Of a stretch of DNA of 64,000 bases, positions 17,837 through 27,688 are shown one piece after another. The stretch covers positions 2,750,501 through 2,814,500 of the forward strand of contig NZ_CP018171.1 of assembly GCF_001889605.1 (NCBI RefSeq). Direction: 5' to 3'. This DNA comes from Aquibium oceanicum (lineage in GTDB: Bacteria > Pseudomonadota > Alphaproteobacteria > Rhizobiales > Rhizobiaceae). The notes beneath the pieces were generated by a model. It was given only the letters and a program-made list of their open reading frames with translations. It was not told the origin of the DNA and did not search any database. The position numbers and the translations under genes are program-made. How positions within the stretch are numbered: position 1 is the first letter of the stretch; every line of letters begins with the position of its first letter.

Positions 17837-19675
17837 TCAGTCGTTGTTCTGCCGGAAGGCGCCGTCACCGAAGCGGCGAAGCGGGCGCCTTTCGGGTGTT
17901 TCGGGGCGCTGCGCCCGCGACATCTCGAAATCGGCCACCGGGCGCTTGAGTAGCGGGCTCTGCTCTCCGAAGAAGGAAGGGTCGCTTTCCGGATCCGCGC
18001 CCAGCGCGGGCCGCTCGATGCGGCGCATGCTGTCGATGATGGCGGCGAGGTCCACCTCTTCGTCCCGCGAGGCCTCTCCGATGCTGGCGTCCGCGTGGGC
18101 ACCAGGGATCAGCGATTGCTCGAGTTCCTCGAACTTGAGGCGCATCGGCGTCGCTACCGCCTCGCCGAAGGCAATCGCCTCCCGCTGGCCCATCGACGAC
18201 AGGAAGGCCAGCGTGGACGCGGAGGAATCCGCGATTGCCGAACGGATGATATCCTGGTCACGGTCGTTGGCCAGACGCATCGCGAAGACCGTGGAACACT
18301 GCGAAAGGATCGTCGGGTCCAGTTCGCCCGGTCGCTGCGTGACGACGCCGAGATAGCAGCCGTACTTTCGCCCCTCCTTGGCGATGCGCGCGAGCGCGTG
18401 CCGCGTCGGCGCGAACCCCAGCCTGTGGTCGGACGGCATGTAGCGGTGCGCTTCCTCGCAGACCACCAGGAGCTTCAGCTTGCCCTGGCTGCCTTGTGCG
18501 AGATCGAATGCGAGCCGCGCCAGAACCGAGCAGACGGAATTGACGACCTCGGAAGGCATGCCGGCGAGCTGGAAACACATCACCGGCTTGCCGTTGTGCG
18601 GCACGCGGAAGATCTTGCCGATCGCTTCGTGAATGTTGTCCTCGACGATGTGCGAACCGAACATGAAACGGAAGGCGGCATCGTTGACCACGCTCTCGAT
18701 GCGTCCCTTCAGCGCTTTCAGCGCCGGGCGCTCGGCCTTCGATTCCAGCATTCCCATTCGCTCTTCGATCAGCCGCAGGACGTCCGACATGCGATAGGGA
18801 ATGGGCGTGTCGGCTGTGATCGACCCCATGTCCGACGAGCGGCGCAGCCGCAGAGCGCCGCCGGGGTTGCGGTAGTTCACCTTGGCGACGGGGATGAGGT
18901 CGCGCAGGATGTCGATCTCCTCCACCACGTTGTCGCGCCCCCTGAAAAGAACCTCGGTGAGTTCCTCTAGGCTGAACAGCCAGAACGGCAGGTCGAGCGT
19001 CGTTTGGTCGAGGCGCGCCGCCTTCGACTTGAACGCCACGTAGAACTCGTTGTGCGGATCGAGGATCAGGATGCGCAGGTCCGGCCGCTCCTCGATCGCC
19101 TTGTGCAGGAGAAGCGAGACCGCGGTCGACTTTCCGACGCCGGTCGTGCCGACGATCGCGAAATGGCGGTTCAGCATCGAATCGACCGATATCCGCGCGC
19201 TGATGTTGGAATTCTGCGACAGGCAGCCGATGGACACGGACTTGCGCCCCGCGAGCTGGTAGACGGCTTCCAGATCACGCACGCGGATCTGGTGGGCGAT
19301 CGCGCCGATGTTGGGATAGGTCGTGATGCCCCGGTCGAAGATCGGCTTCCTGGTGCCTTCCTCGTCGCGGACCTCGCCGATCAGTTCCAGATGCACCTTG
19401 ATGGGGTTGTGGGAATCCTCGAGCCAGATGCCCGACGGCATCTCGATCGAGGAAACCAGGCCGACGAGGCGTGAATGGCCGGTATTGACCGAAATGAGCT
19501 TTCCGATGTTCCACAGGTTCGTCGGCGCGCCTTCGGCGGCGTCGGCGTAGGAGGCGATGCTGGCGCGCGCGCCATCGCAGTTGATGACGCGGCCGAGCAT
19601 GCGCGCATCGGGCTGCCTGGGATCACGGCGGTCCTGGGCCGTCGCTTCGCCGCGCGCTCCGTCCTCGGCATACAT
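17837..19675 (-). CDS. HerA-like ATP-binding protein (HAS-barrel plus DUF87)
   Basis: A 612-residue protein of the HerA/FtsK-type hexameric ATPase group. Residues about 25-110 form a HAS-barrel (GRVINCDGARASI, ISVNTGHSRLVGLVSSIEM). The ATPase follows with Walker A GTTGVGKST (176-184), Walker B LLVVCEEAHRY, GRKYGCYLGVVTQRPGELDPTILSQC and an arginine-containing AMRLANDRDQDI. The C-terminal 70 residues are charged and probably disordered. Bacterial HerA homologues act as DNA pumps or helicases, and some pair with NurA or Sir2-type nucleases in defence. No nuclease gene is adjacent here, and the protein resembles the chromosomal housekeeping version common in Rhizobiales. Confidence 0.85.
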   Translation of the reverse strand: MYAEDGARGEATAQDRRDPRQPDARMLGRVINCDGARASIASYADAAEGAPTNLWNIGKLISVNTGHSRLVGLVSSIEMPSGIWLEDSHNPIKVHLELIGEVRDEEGTRKPIFDRGITTYPNIGAIAHQIRVRDLEAVYQLAGRKSVSIGCLSQNSNISARISVDSMLNRHFAIVGTTGVGKSTAVSLLLHKAIEERPDLRILILDPHNEFYVAFKSKAARLDQTTLDLPFWLFSLEELTEVLFRGRDNVVEEIDILRDLIPVAKVNYRNPGGALRLRRSSDMGSITADTPIPYRMSDVLRLIEERMGMLESKAERPALKALKGRIESVVNDAAFRFMFGSHIVEDNIHEAIGKIFRVPHNGKPVMCFQLAGMPSEVVNSVCSVLARLAFDLAQGSQGKLKLLVVCEEAHRYMPSDHRLGFAPTRHALARIAKEGRKYGCYLGVVTQRPGELDPTILSQCSTVFAMRLANDRDQDIIRSAIADSSASTLAFLSSMGQREAIAFGEAVATPMRLKFEELEQSLIPGAHADASIGEASRDEEVDLAAIIDSMRRIERPALGADPESDPSFFGEQSPLLKRPVADFEMSRAQRPETPERRPLRRFGDGAFRQNND

Positions 19676-19831
19676 CGATCGCGTCCCCGTCTTTTCGTTC
19701 GTTTTAAAGTCAAGACTAACCTGGCGGAGTTAAGGACGCGTGAGAGTGGATGGTTCACGGCCGGTAAACGCACGCGGTGCGATTGACGGAAGGTCCGTCT
19801 TCCGCGCTATGGCCGAGCCGCATTTTCTGCG

Positions 19832-19860
19832 TTGACGGCCGAACCATTGCGCCGTAGTGT
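19832..19860 (+). promoter_or_regulatory. Candidate promoter of the ilv leader
   Basis: TTGACG (19832-19837) and TAGTGT (19855-19860) are separated by 17 bases. The start would fall near 19867, two bases before the leader-peptide ATG, which has no ribosome-binding sequence. That suggests a leaderless leader peptide, as known for some rhizobial trp leaders. A second, weaker TTGACG lies at 19783. Confidence 0.4.
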
Positions 19861-19868
19861 CCGCGCCC

Positions 19869-19922
19869 ATGACGACAGGGATCATTCTCGTAGTAGGCGC
19901 GCGCATGGGCAAGGCGGTGTAA
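19869..19922 (+). CDS. Branched-chain amino acid leader peptide of the ilv operon
   Basis: An 17-codon reading frame, MTTGIILVVGARMGKAV, upstream of ilvB. Codons 5-9 are Ile-Ile-Leu-Val-Val, the three products of the pathway, as expected for an attenuation control peptide. A hairpin (GGCGG/CCGCC, 19913-19927) straddles its stop codon, a 10-base inverted repeat links the end of the peptide (19900-19909) to 19940-19949, and an intrinsic terminator follows at 19957-19978. Stalling at these codons when charged Ile, Leu or Val tRNA is scarce should prevent termination. The mechanism is inferred; the sequence elements are plainly visible. Confidence 0.85.
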   Translation: MTTGIILVVGARMGKAV

Positions 19923-19956
19923 CCGCCGGGCGACAGCACCCCATGCGCGACAGACA

Positions 19957-19978
19957 GGCTCCTCCGGGGGCCTTTTTT
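19957..19978 (+). terminator. ilv attenuator (intrinsic terminator)
   Basis: GGCTCC (19957-19962) pairs with GGGGCC (19967-19972) across a UCCG loop, followed by six T (19973-19978). It lies between the leader peptide and ilvB, so it terminates transcription before the structural genes unless overridden. The upstream inverted repeat 19900-19909/19940-19949 probably sets the alternative folding. Confidence 0.88.
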
Positions 19979-20044
19979 ATTGCTCGAAACGGAACTACAC
20001 GGCTTCAAACGCCTCGGCAGGCGGACAGCAACGGGAACAGGACG

Positions 20045-21832
20045 ATGAACAAGGCTCACAGCGACACCGGCAGGCGCGAGATGACGGGAGCCGAGATGGT
20101 CGTGCAGGCGCTCATCGACAACGGCGTCAAGCACATCTTCGGCTACCCCGGCGGCGCGGTACTTCCGATCTATGACGAGCTGTTCCAGCAGGAAGAGGTC
20201 CAGCATATCCTCGTGCGCCACGAGCAGGGCGCCGGCCACGCTGCCGAAGGTTATGCCCGCTCTACCGGCAAGGCCGGCGTGATGCTCGTCACCTCGGGTC
20301 CGGGCGCCACCAACGCCGTGACGCCGCTGCAGGATGCGCTGATGGATTCCATCCCGCTGGTCTGCATCACCGGGCAGGTTCCGACCTCGCTTATCGGCTC
20401 GGACGCTTTCCAGGAATGCGACACCGTCGGCATCACGCGGCCATGCACCAAGCACAACTGGCTGGTGAAGGACGTCAACCAGCTGGCCGGCATCCTGCAT
20501 GAGGCCTTCCACATCGCCACCACGGGGCGCCCCGGTCCGGTCGTCGTCGACGTGCCGAAGGACGTCCAGTTCGCCAGGGGCATCTATACGCCGCCCCAGA
20601 CCGCGCCTCGCACCTCCTACCAGCCAAAGGTTCAGGGGGACCTCGAAGCGATCAAGGCCGCGGTGGCGCTGATGGCGACGGCGAAGAAGCCGGTGATCTA
20701 TTCGGGCGGCGGCGTCATCAATTCGGGACCCGAAGCCAGCCACCTCCTGCGCGAACTGGTCGACCTGACCGGCTTCCCGATCACGTCCACGCTGATGGGC
20801 CTCGGCGCCTATCCGGCGAGCGGCAGGAAGTGGCTCGGCATGCTCGGCATGCACGGCACCTACGAGGCCAACATGGCCATGCACGACTGCGACGTGATGC
20901 TGTGCCTCGGTGCGCGCTTCGACGACCGCATCACGGGCCGCATCAACGCCTTCTCGCCGAATTCGAAGAAGATCCACATCGACATCGATCCGTCGTCGAT
21001 CAACAAGAACGTGCGCGCCGACGTGCCGATCATCGGCGATGTCGGCCGCGTGCTGGAGGACATGGTTCGCCTGTGGCGGGCGACCGTGCGACAGGACAAG
21101 AGCGGGCTGCATCCGTGGTTCGAGCAGATCGAACGCTGGCGCGCGCGCGATTGCCTCGCTTATCGCCCGAACGACGATGTCATCATGCCGCAATACGCCA
21201 TCCAGCGGCTCTACGAGGCGACCAAGGACCGCGATACCTACATCACCACCGAGGTCGGGCAGCACCAGATGTGGGCTGCCCAGCACTACGGCTTCGAGAA
21301 GCCGAACCGCTGGATGACGTCGGGCGGGCTCGGCACGATGGGCTATGGCCTACCGGCCGCCCTCGGCGTGCAGATCGCCCATCCCGACGCGCTCGTCATC
21401 GATATCGCGGGTGACGCCTCGGTGCAGATGACGATCCAAGAGATGAGCGCGGCCATCCAGTTCGACGCGCCGATCAAGATCTTCATCCTCAACAACCAGT
21501 ACATGGGCATGGTGCGCCAGTGGCAGCAGCTGCTGCACGGCAACCGGCTGTCGCATTCCTACACCGAGGCGATGCCCGACTTCGTCAAGCTCGCCGAAGC
21601 CTATGGCGGCCACGGCATCCGCTGCGAGAAGCCGGGCGACCTCGACGACGCCATCGCCGAGATGATCGAGGTGAGGAAACCGGTGCTCTTCGACTGCCGG
21701 GTGGCGACGCTCGCCAACTGCTTCCCGATGATACCGTCGGGCAAGGCGCATAACGAGATGCTCCTGCCCGACGAGGCGACGGACGAAGTGGTGGCGAACG
21801 CCATCGATGCCAAGGGCAGGGAACTTGTGTAG
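20045..21832 (+). CDS. ilvB: Acetolactate synthase large (catalytic) subunit
   Basis: A 595-residue ThDP-dependent enzyme, first common step of valine, leucine and isoleucine synthesis. Marks are GADMVVQAL-like start (GAEMVVQALIDNGVKHIFGYPGG), the catalytic glutamate in VRHEQGAGHAAEGYAR, the FAD-binding middle domain, and the ThDP motif GDASVQMTIQEMS with NNQYMGMVRQWQ downstream. ATG 20045 starts directly after the leader and gives normal length; the frame stays open further up through the attenuator but carries no family sequence. It is followed after 3 bases by a small unknown gene and then ilvH. Confidence 0.97.
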   Translation: MNKAHSDTGRREMTGAEMVVQALIDNGVKHIFGYPGGAVLPIYDELFQQEEVQHILVRHEQGAGHAAEGYARSTGKAGVMLVTSGPGATNAVTPLQDALMDSIPLVCITGQVPTSLIGSDAFQECDTVGITRPCTKHNWLVKDVNQLAGILHEAFHIATTGRPGPVVVDVPKDVQFARGIYTPPQTAPRTSYQPKVQGDLEAIKAAVALMATAKKPVIYSGGGVINSGPEASHLLRELVDLTGFPITSTLMGLGAYPASGRKWLGMLGMHGTYEANMAMHDCDVMLCLGARFDDRITGRINAFSPNSKKIHIDIDPSSINKNVRADVPIIGDVGRVLEDMVRLWRATVRQDKSGLHPWFEQIERWRARDCLAYRPNDDVIMPQYAIQRLYEATKDRDTYITTEVGQHQMWAAQHYGFEKPNRWMTSGGLGTMGYGLPAALGVQIAHPDALVIDIAGDASVQMTIQEMSAAIQFDAPIKIFILNNQYMGMVRQWQQLLHGNRLSHSYTEAMPDFVKLAEAYGGHGIRCEKPGDLDDAIAEMIEVRKPVLFDCRVATLANCFPMIPSGKAHNEMLLPDEATDEVVANAIDAKGRELV

Positions 21833-21835
21833 CCG

Positions 21836-22093
21836 ATGGAAACCTTTCCGATTGCCATTTTCGAGGATCGCTATACCGGCGTCTATTCCGGTGGACGCTG
21901 GCTGGCGGTAGCAAGCGCGACTGACGGACTGGATGGGAAAGAGACGCGCATCGGCTTCTGCCTAGAATCGGATGACGGGCCATCTGGGTCGGATGTAGAG
22001 GCGGCAACATTCTGGGTAGATCCACCGCTCTGGATCGCGGTCGGCGGCACACCAGACGAAGCGCTTGCAAACTTGAGGAATACCCCGAAATGA
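21836..22093 (+). CDS. Small unrecognised protein within the ilv operon
   Basis: An 85-residue acidic protein. It begins 3 bases after the ilvB stop, and its own stop overlaps the ilvH start (ATGA), so it is translationally coupled on both sides. Notable segments are FEDRYTGVYSGGRWLAV, a central ESDDGPSGSDVEAATFW and the ending GGTPDEALANLRN. The last resembles the C-terminal helix of HicB-like antitoxins (G-x-T-x-E-E-A-L-x-N), but there is no toxin neighbour and the rest does not match. No membrane segment or signal peptide. I do not recognise the family. Codon use is less GC-rich than in ilvB and ilvH, so it may be a later insertion. Confidence 0.7.
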   Translation: METFPIAIFEDRYTGVYSGGRWLAVASATDGLDGKETRIGFCLESDDGPSGSDVEAATFWVDPPLWIAVGGTPDEALANLRNTPK

Positions 22094-22662
22094 ACGCCCA
22101 GCTTCAGCCCACCGGCTCCGCCTACTTCATCGCCAGCGAGACCGAGAAGCCGGTAACCCATACGCTCTCCGTCCTCGTCGACAATGAGCCCGGCGTGCTC
22201 GCGCGCGTCATCGGTCTGTTTTCGGGACGAGGCTACAACATCGATAGCCTGACCGTGTCGGAAACCGAGCACGAAAAACATCTCTCGCGCATCACCATCG
22301 TCACGCGCGGCACGCCGCACGTGCTGGAGCAGATCAGGCATCAGCTGGAGCGCATCGTGCCGGTGCACCGGGTGGTCGATCTCTCCGTCGTGGCGCAGGA
22401 GCGTGGTCAGGACCGTCCGCTGGAACGCGAACTGGCCATGGTGAAGGTTTCGGGAACTGGGGATGACCGCGTCGAGGCGCTGCGGCTGGCCGACGCCTTC
22501 CGCGCCCAGGTGATCGACGCCAACACCGAGCATTTCATCTTCGAGATCACCGGCCGCGTCTCCAAGATCGAGCAGTTCATCGCGATCATGAAGCCGCTGG
22601 GGCTCGTCGAGGTGTGCCGCACGGGCGTGGCGGCGATGAACCGCGGACCCGAGGGTATGTGA
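22090..22662 (+). CDS. ilvH: Acetolactate synthase small (regulatory) subunit
   Basis: A 190-residue protein with an N-terminal ACT domain (THTLSVLVDNEPGVLARVIGLFSGRGYNI, about residues 17-50) and a second ACT-like half from about residue 95 (LERELAMVKVSG, ADAFRAQVIDANTEHFIFEITG). It activates the large subunit and confers feedback inhibition by valine. It overlaps the upstream small gene by 4 bases. No start or length anomaly. Confidence 0.96.
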   Translation: MNAQLQPTGSAYFIASETEKPVTHTLSVLVDNEPGVLARVIGLFSGRGYNIDSLTVSETEHEKHLSRITIVTRGTPHVLEQIRHQLERIVPVHRVVDLSVVAQERGQDRPLERELAMVKVSGTGDDRVEALRLADAFRAQVIDANTEHFIFEITGRVSKIEQFIAIMKPLGLVEVCRTGVAAMNRGPEGM

Positions 22663-22702
22663 GGGAAGGGGGCGGCGGCCGATCTGCGGCTAACCCGCCC
22701 GC

Positions 22703-24769
<2,067 letters not shown>

Positions 24770-25008
24770 GCGGTGCAGATATCCGGTCAGCGAATCACAT
24801 TCAATAGTGCCACGGAAGGACGGCCGGGCGATATCGGTTCCTGTTCCGTTCGGCCCATTGTCCCAACGAAATCGAACGAAATTCCTAACCTGGCGATAAC
24901 CACGGTGCGCGATCGGTGCGAGCGGCCTGCGCCCCGATTGGCATTTGTTGAGGATTCCACCCGCAATGTCGAAGGCTACCGATCGAAACAGGCTACTCAG
25001 GGGCAAGC

Positions 25009-25923
25009 GTGAGAAGCAGGATTGTTACCATGATCGGGATCGCGGCCGTTTTTGGCGCGATTTCGATCTTCGCGGCCGACTTCTGGATCAAGAGCGCTGC
25101 CAATGCGCGGACGGCGGAAGTGACCGTGGAGGTTCCCGCCGGCCCAGCGGTCGCATTCGGGAAGATCGTCGTCGCCAACCAGCCGCTGCGCTACGGCACG
25201 CCGGTTGCGCGCGAGATGCTTTCCGAGATCGCCTGGCCACAGGAATCCCTGCCGGCAGGGGCCTTCGCCGGGATCGACGCGCTCCTCGCCGAGGGCGAGC
25301 GTGTCGTGCTGTCGCCCGTCGAGGTCAACGAACCGGTGCTGCTGTCAAAGCTCTCGGGGCCGGATGGGCGCGCCACGCTCTCCAACCTTCTGTCGCCGGG
25401 GATGCGCGCCGTCACCATCAAGACCGACGAGGTCGCCGGCGTCGGCGGCTTCATCACGCCGGGCGACCGCATCGACATCATGCTGACGCGCGACGCGGGA
25501 CGCATCATGGAGGTCGAGCGCGCGGCGAAGGAAGCCTCCGGATCGACCGTCACCAGCGAGGTGGTGCTGGAGAACGTCAAGGTGCTGACGGTCGGGCAGG
25601 GCGCCGACACGAGGGACGTCAATCCGAAGGTCGTGAATTCCGTGACCGTCGAGGTGAACGCCGAGGGAGCCCAGAAGATCGCGCTGGCGCGCACCATCGG
25701 ATCGCTGTCGCTGTCGCTCCGTTCGGCGGGCGAGGCGAAGGTGTCGAAGGCGGGCCTGATGACCATTTCGGCGTTCGGCGGCTCGGTGGGCGAGGAAATG
25801 GCCAGAGCGGCGAACGCGGTTGCGGCCGTGGCCAGCGGCGGCGACGAACCGAAATTCAAGACCGTGATCGTCACGCGGGGAACCGAAGAGGGACAGTCGT
25901 ACCAGGTGCCGGACAACAGGTAG
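25009..25923 (+). CDS. cpaB: Flp pilus assembly protein CpaB (RcpC)
   Basis: A 304-residue protein with one N-terminal membrane helix (residues 5-25) and a SAF-type domain (VVVANQPLRYGTPVAREMLSEIAWP, VLSPVEVNEPVLLSKLSGPDGRATLSNLL). It then has MRAVTIKTDEVAGVGGFITPGDRIDIMLTR, the strongest CpaB mark. It is a periplasmic partner of the secretin and perhaps binds peptidoglycan. GTG 25009 follows CAGGGGC. It is the first gene of the tad cluster in this window. Confidence 0.92.
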   Translation: MRSRIVTMIGIAAVFGAISIFAADFWIKSAANARTAEVTVEVPAGPAVAFGKIVVANQPLRYGTPVAREMLSEIAWPQESLPAGAFAGIDALLAEGERVVLSPVEVNEPVLLSKLSGPDGRATLSNLLSPGMRAVTIKTDEVAGVGGFITPGDRIDIMLTRDAGRIMEVERAAKEASGSTVTSEVVLENVKVLTVGQGADTRDVNPKVVNSVTVEVNAEGAQKIALARTIGSLSLSLRSAGEAKVSKAGLMTISAFGGSVGEEMARAANAVAAVASGGDEPKFKTVIVTRGTEEGQSYQVPDNR

Positions 25924-25974
25924 GCACACTAGGTAAGCAGTGGGGGCCTGCACGCAGGCTGGGGCAAGACAGAC

Positions 25975-27402
25975 ATGCAGACCATCGGGAGAACATCAGG
26001 CCTGGGTAGGGTGGCGCGCGCGATCTTCGTCGCCGCATGCGCCATGGCATGGACCGGCTCGGGCGGATCGCCGGCCTTCGCGAACGGCGAGGTGATCCAC
26101 GTCTCCTCCGCCCGACCGGCGTCGATCAAGGTCGCGCGCGGCAAGCCGCAGACGATGAAGACGGCGACGCCCTTCTACGAGATCGTCATCGGCGATCCCG
26201 AGATCGCCAACGTCAGTCCGCTCACCGACAGGTCCTTCTACGTACTCGGCAACAAGCTCGGCACCACCGGCATCGCCCTGTTCGACGAGAACAAGCAACT
26301 CGTGGGTACTGTGGACATCGAGGTCACACTCGATACGGGCAAGCTCGCAGCGACGATCCGCGATGCCGTCCCGGGCGCCGACATCAAGGTGGAATCGGCA
26401 AACGGCCGGCTCGTCCTGTCGGGATCGGCCGAGGACGCGGTTGCCGCCGAAAAGGCCAACCGCATCGCCACGCGGTTCTCGGACGGGGAGGAGATCATCA
26501 ACTCGGTCGACGTCTCCTCGTCGCAGCAGGTCCAGCTCAACGTCCGCTTCGTCGAAATCAACCGCCAGGTCGGGCAGGAACTGGGCGCCGCGCTCGGTGT
26601 CGCCTACACCGACGGCAATGGCGGCATCAGTTTCAACAGCAGCCCGAAGGCCTCATCGAACACGCCCGCGGCCAGGATCATCGGCGCGCTGACGACAGGT
26701 GGTCTCACGATCGATCTCGCGATCACCGCGCTGGAGGACAAGGGCGTCGCCCGGCGTCTGGCGGAACCGAACCTGATCGCAAGATCTGGTGAGAAGGCGA
26801 GCTTCCTCGCCGGCGGCGAGTTTCCCATCCCGGTCGCCCAGGACGAGAACAAGATCACCGTCGAGTACAAGAAGTTCGGCGTCAGCCTCGACTTCACGCC
26901 GAAGGTCCTGAGCGAAGGCCTGATCAGCCTCGACATCGAACCGGAGGTCTCGTCTGTCGATCCTTCTTCCTCCTACAAGGTCGGCGACATCGCCATCCCG
27001 GGCTTCATCGTGCGTCGCGCGCAGACCTCGGTCGACCTCAAGAGTGGCCAGAGCTTCATGATCGCCGGCCTGCTGCAGACGCAGAACGACATCACCACCC
27101 AGAACGTCCCGGGTCTGTCGAAGCTTCCGGTGCTGGGCAACCTGTTCTCGTCGAAGGCCTACCAGCGTCGCGAAACCGATCTCGTCATCATAATCACACC
27201 GTATCTCGTACAGCCGATCGACCCGTCCAGGAAGCCCGTCACCCCGATCGATCAGGTGCCGCCGGCCAGCAGCGTCGACTACTTTCTCGGAAACCAGGAC
27301 GAGGGCCGTGTCGCGGAAGCCCTGCGGGTGCAGACGGCGGCGCGGCAGGGCTTGGCAATCGCCAGGGAAGGCGGACCGGGCCATTTCCTGGACCTGAACT
27401 GA
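25975..27402 (+). CDS. cpaC: Flp pilus secretin CpaC (RcpA)
   Basis: A 475-residue outer-membrane channel protein. Signal peptide residues 1-36 (cleaved near AFA-NG), then an N-domain with the pilus-secretin motif (ARPASIKVARGKPQTMKTATPF), a BON-like repeat (TIRDAVPGADIKVESANGRLVLSGSA) and the secretin core from about residue 180 (QQVQLNVRFVEINRQ, EFPIPVAQ, VPGLSKLPVLGNLFSSKAYQRRETDLVIIITPYLV). It forms the gated ring through which the Flp pilus passes. A 51-base gap separates it from cpaB. Confidence 0.95.
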   Translation: MQTIGRTSGLGRVARAIFVAACAMAWTGSGGSPAFANGEVIHVSSARPASIKVARGKPQTMKTATPFYEIVIGDPEIANVSPLTDRSFYVLGNKLGTTGIALFDENKQLVGTVDIEVTLDTGKLAATIRDAVPGADIKVESANGRLVLSGSAEDAVAAEKANRIATRFSDGEEIINSVDVSSSQQVQLNVRFVEINRQVGQELGAALGVAYTDGNGGISFNSSPKASSNTPAARIIGALTTGGLTIDLAITALEDKGVARRLAEPNLIARSGEKASFLAGGEFPIPVAQDENKITVEYKKFGVSLDFTPKVLSEGLISLDIEPEVSSVDPSSSYKVGDIAIPGFIVRRAQTSVDLKSGQSFMIAGLLQTQNDITTQNVPGLSKLPVLGNLFSSKAYQRRETDLVIIITPYLVQPIDPSRKPVTPIDQVPPASSVDYFLGNQDEGRVAEALRVQTAARQGLAIAREGGPGHFLDLN

Positions 27403-27412
27403 GGAGCCCCAG

Positions 27413-27679
27413 ATGTCCTTCGGACGCATGAAACTCGTGGCGGGCCTCGTCGCACTCGCGGCGCTGCCGGCTTGCACCTCGTCCGACTACATGCGGGTCG
27501 ACGGCGTGACTCGCGGTGCCGGCGATGCCATCGCGGCGAACACGGTGATGCAGATGGTGGATCCCTGGCAGCCCGGAGTCGAGGACGCGGACCTCACAGT
27601 ACCGGCCGACCGCACTCTGTTGACCACGTCGACCTCGAAGGACGACGCCGCCGTGGCCGATGCGGGCACCGATGACTAG
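27413..27679 (+). CDS. Short lipoprotein at the cpaD position
   Basis: An 88-residue protein with a lipoprotein signal (LVALAALPAC, modified Cys about residue 21). The mature region has VDGVTRGAGDAIAANTVMQMVDPWQPGVED, then a short Thr/Asp tail. It lies where cpaD sits in Caulobacter, but full CpaD is over 200 residues. Similar short lipoproteins with the AGDAIAANTVMQMVDPWP segment occur at this position in other rhizobial tad clusters as I recall them, so I read it as a normal short version and not a truncation. Its role is presumably outer-membrane pilotin-like, which is inference. A GAGGAG ribosome site precedes the ATG. Confidence 0.8.
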   Translation: MSFGRMKLVAGLVALAALPACTSSDYMRVDGVTRGAGDAIAANTVMQMVDPWQPGVEDADLTVPADRTLLTTSTSKDDAAVADAGTDD

Positions 27680-27688
27680 GAGCAGCCG

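Noticed and set aside
27413-27679. Truncated cpaD pseudogene
   Set aside because: The frame has an intact lipoprotein signal, ribosome site and close spacing to both neighbours, and no CpaD remnants are visible around it, so a normal short gene is more likely.
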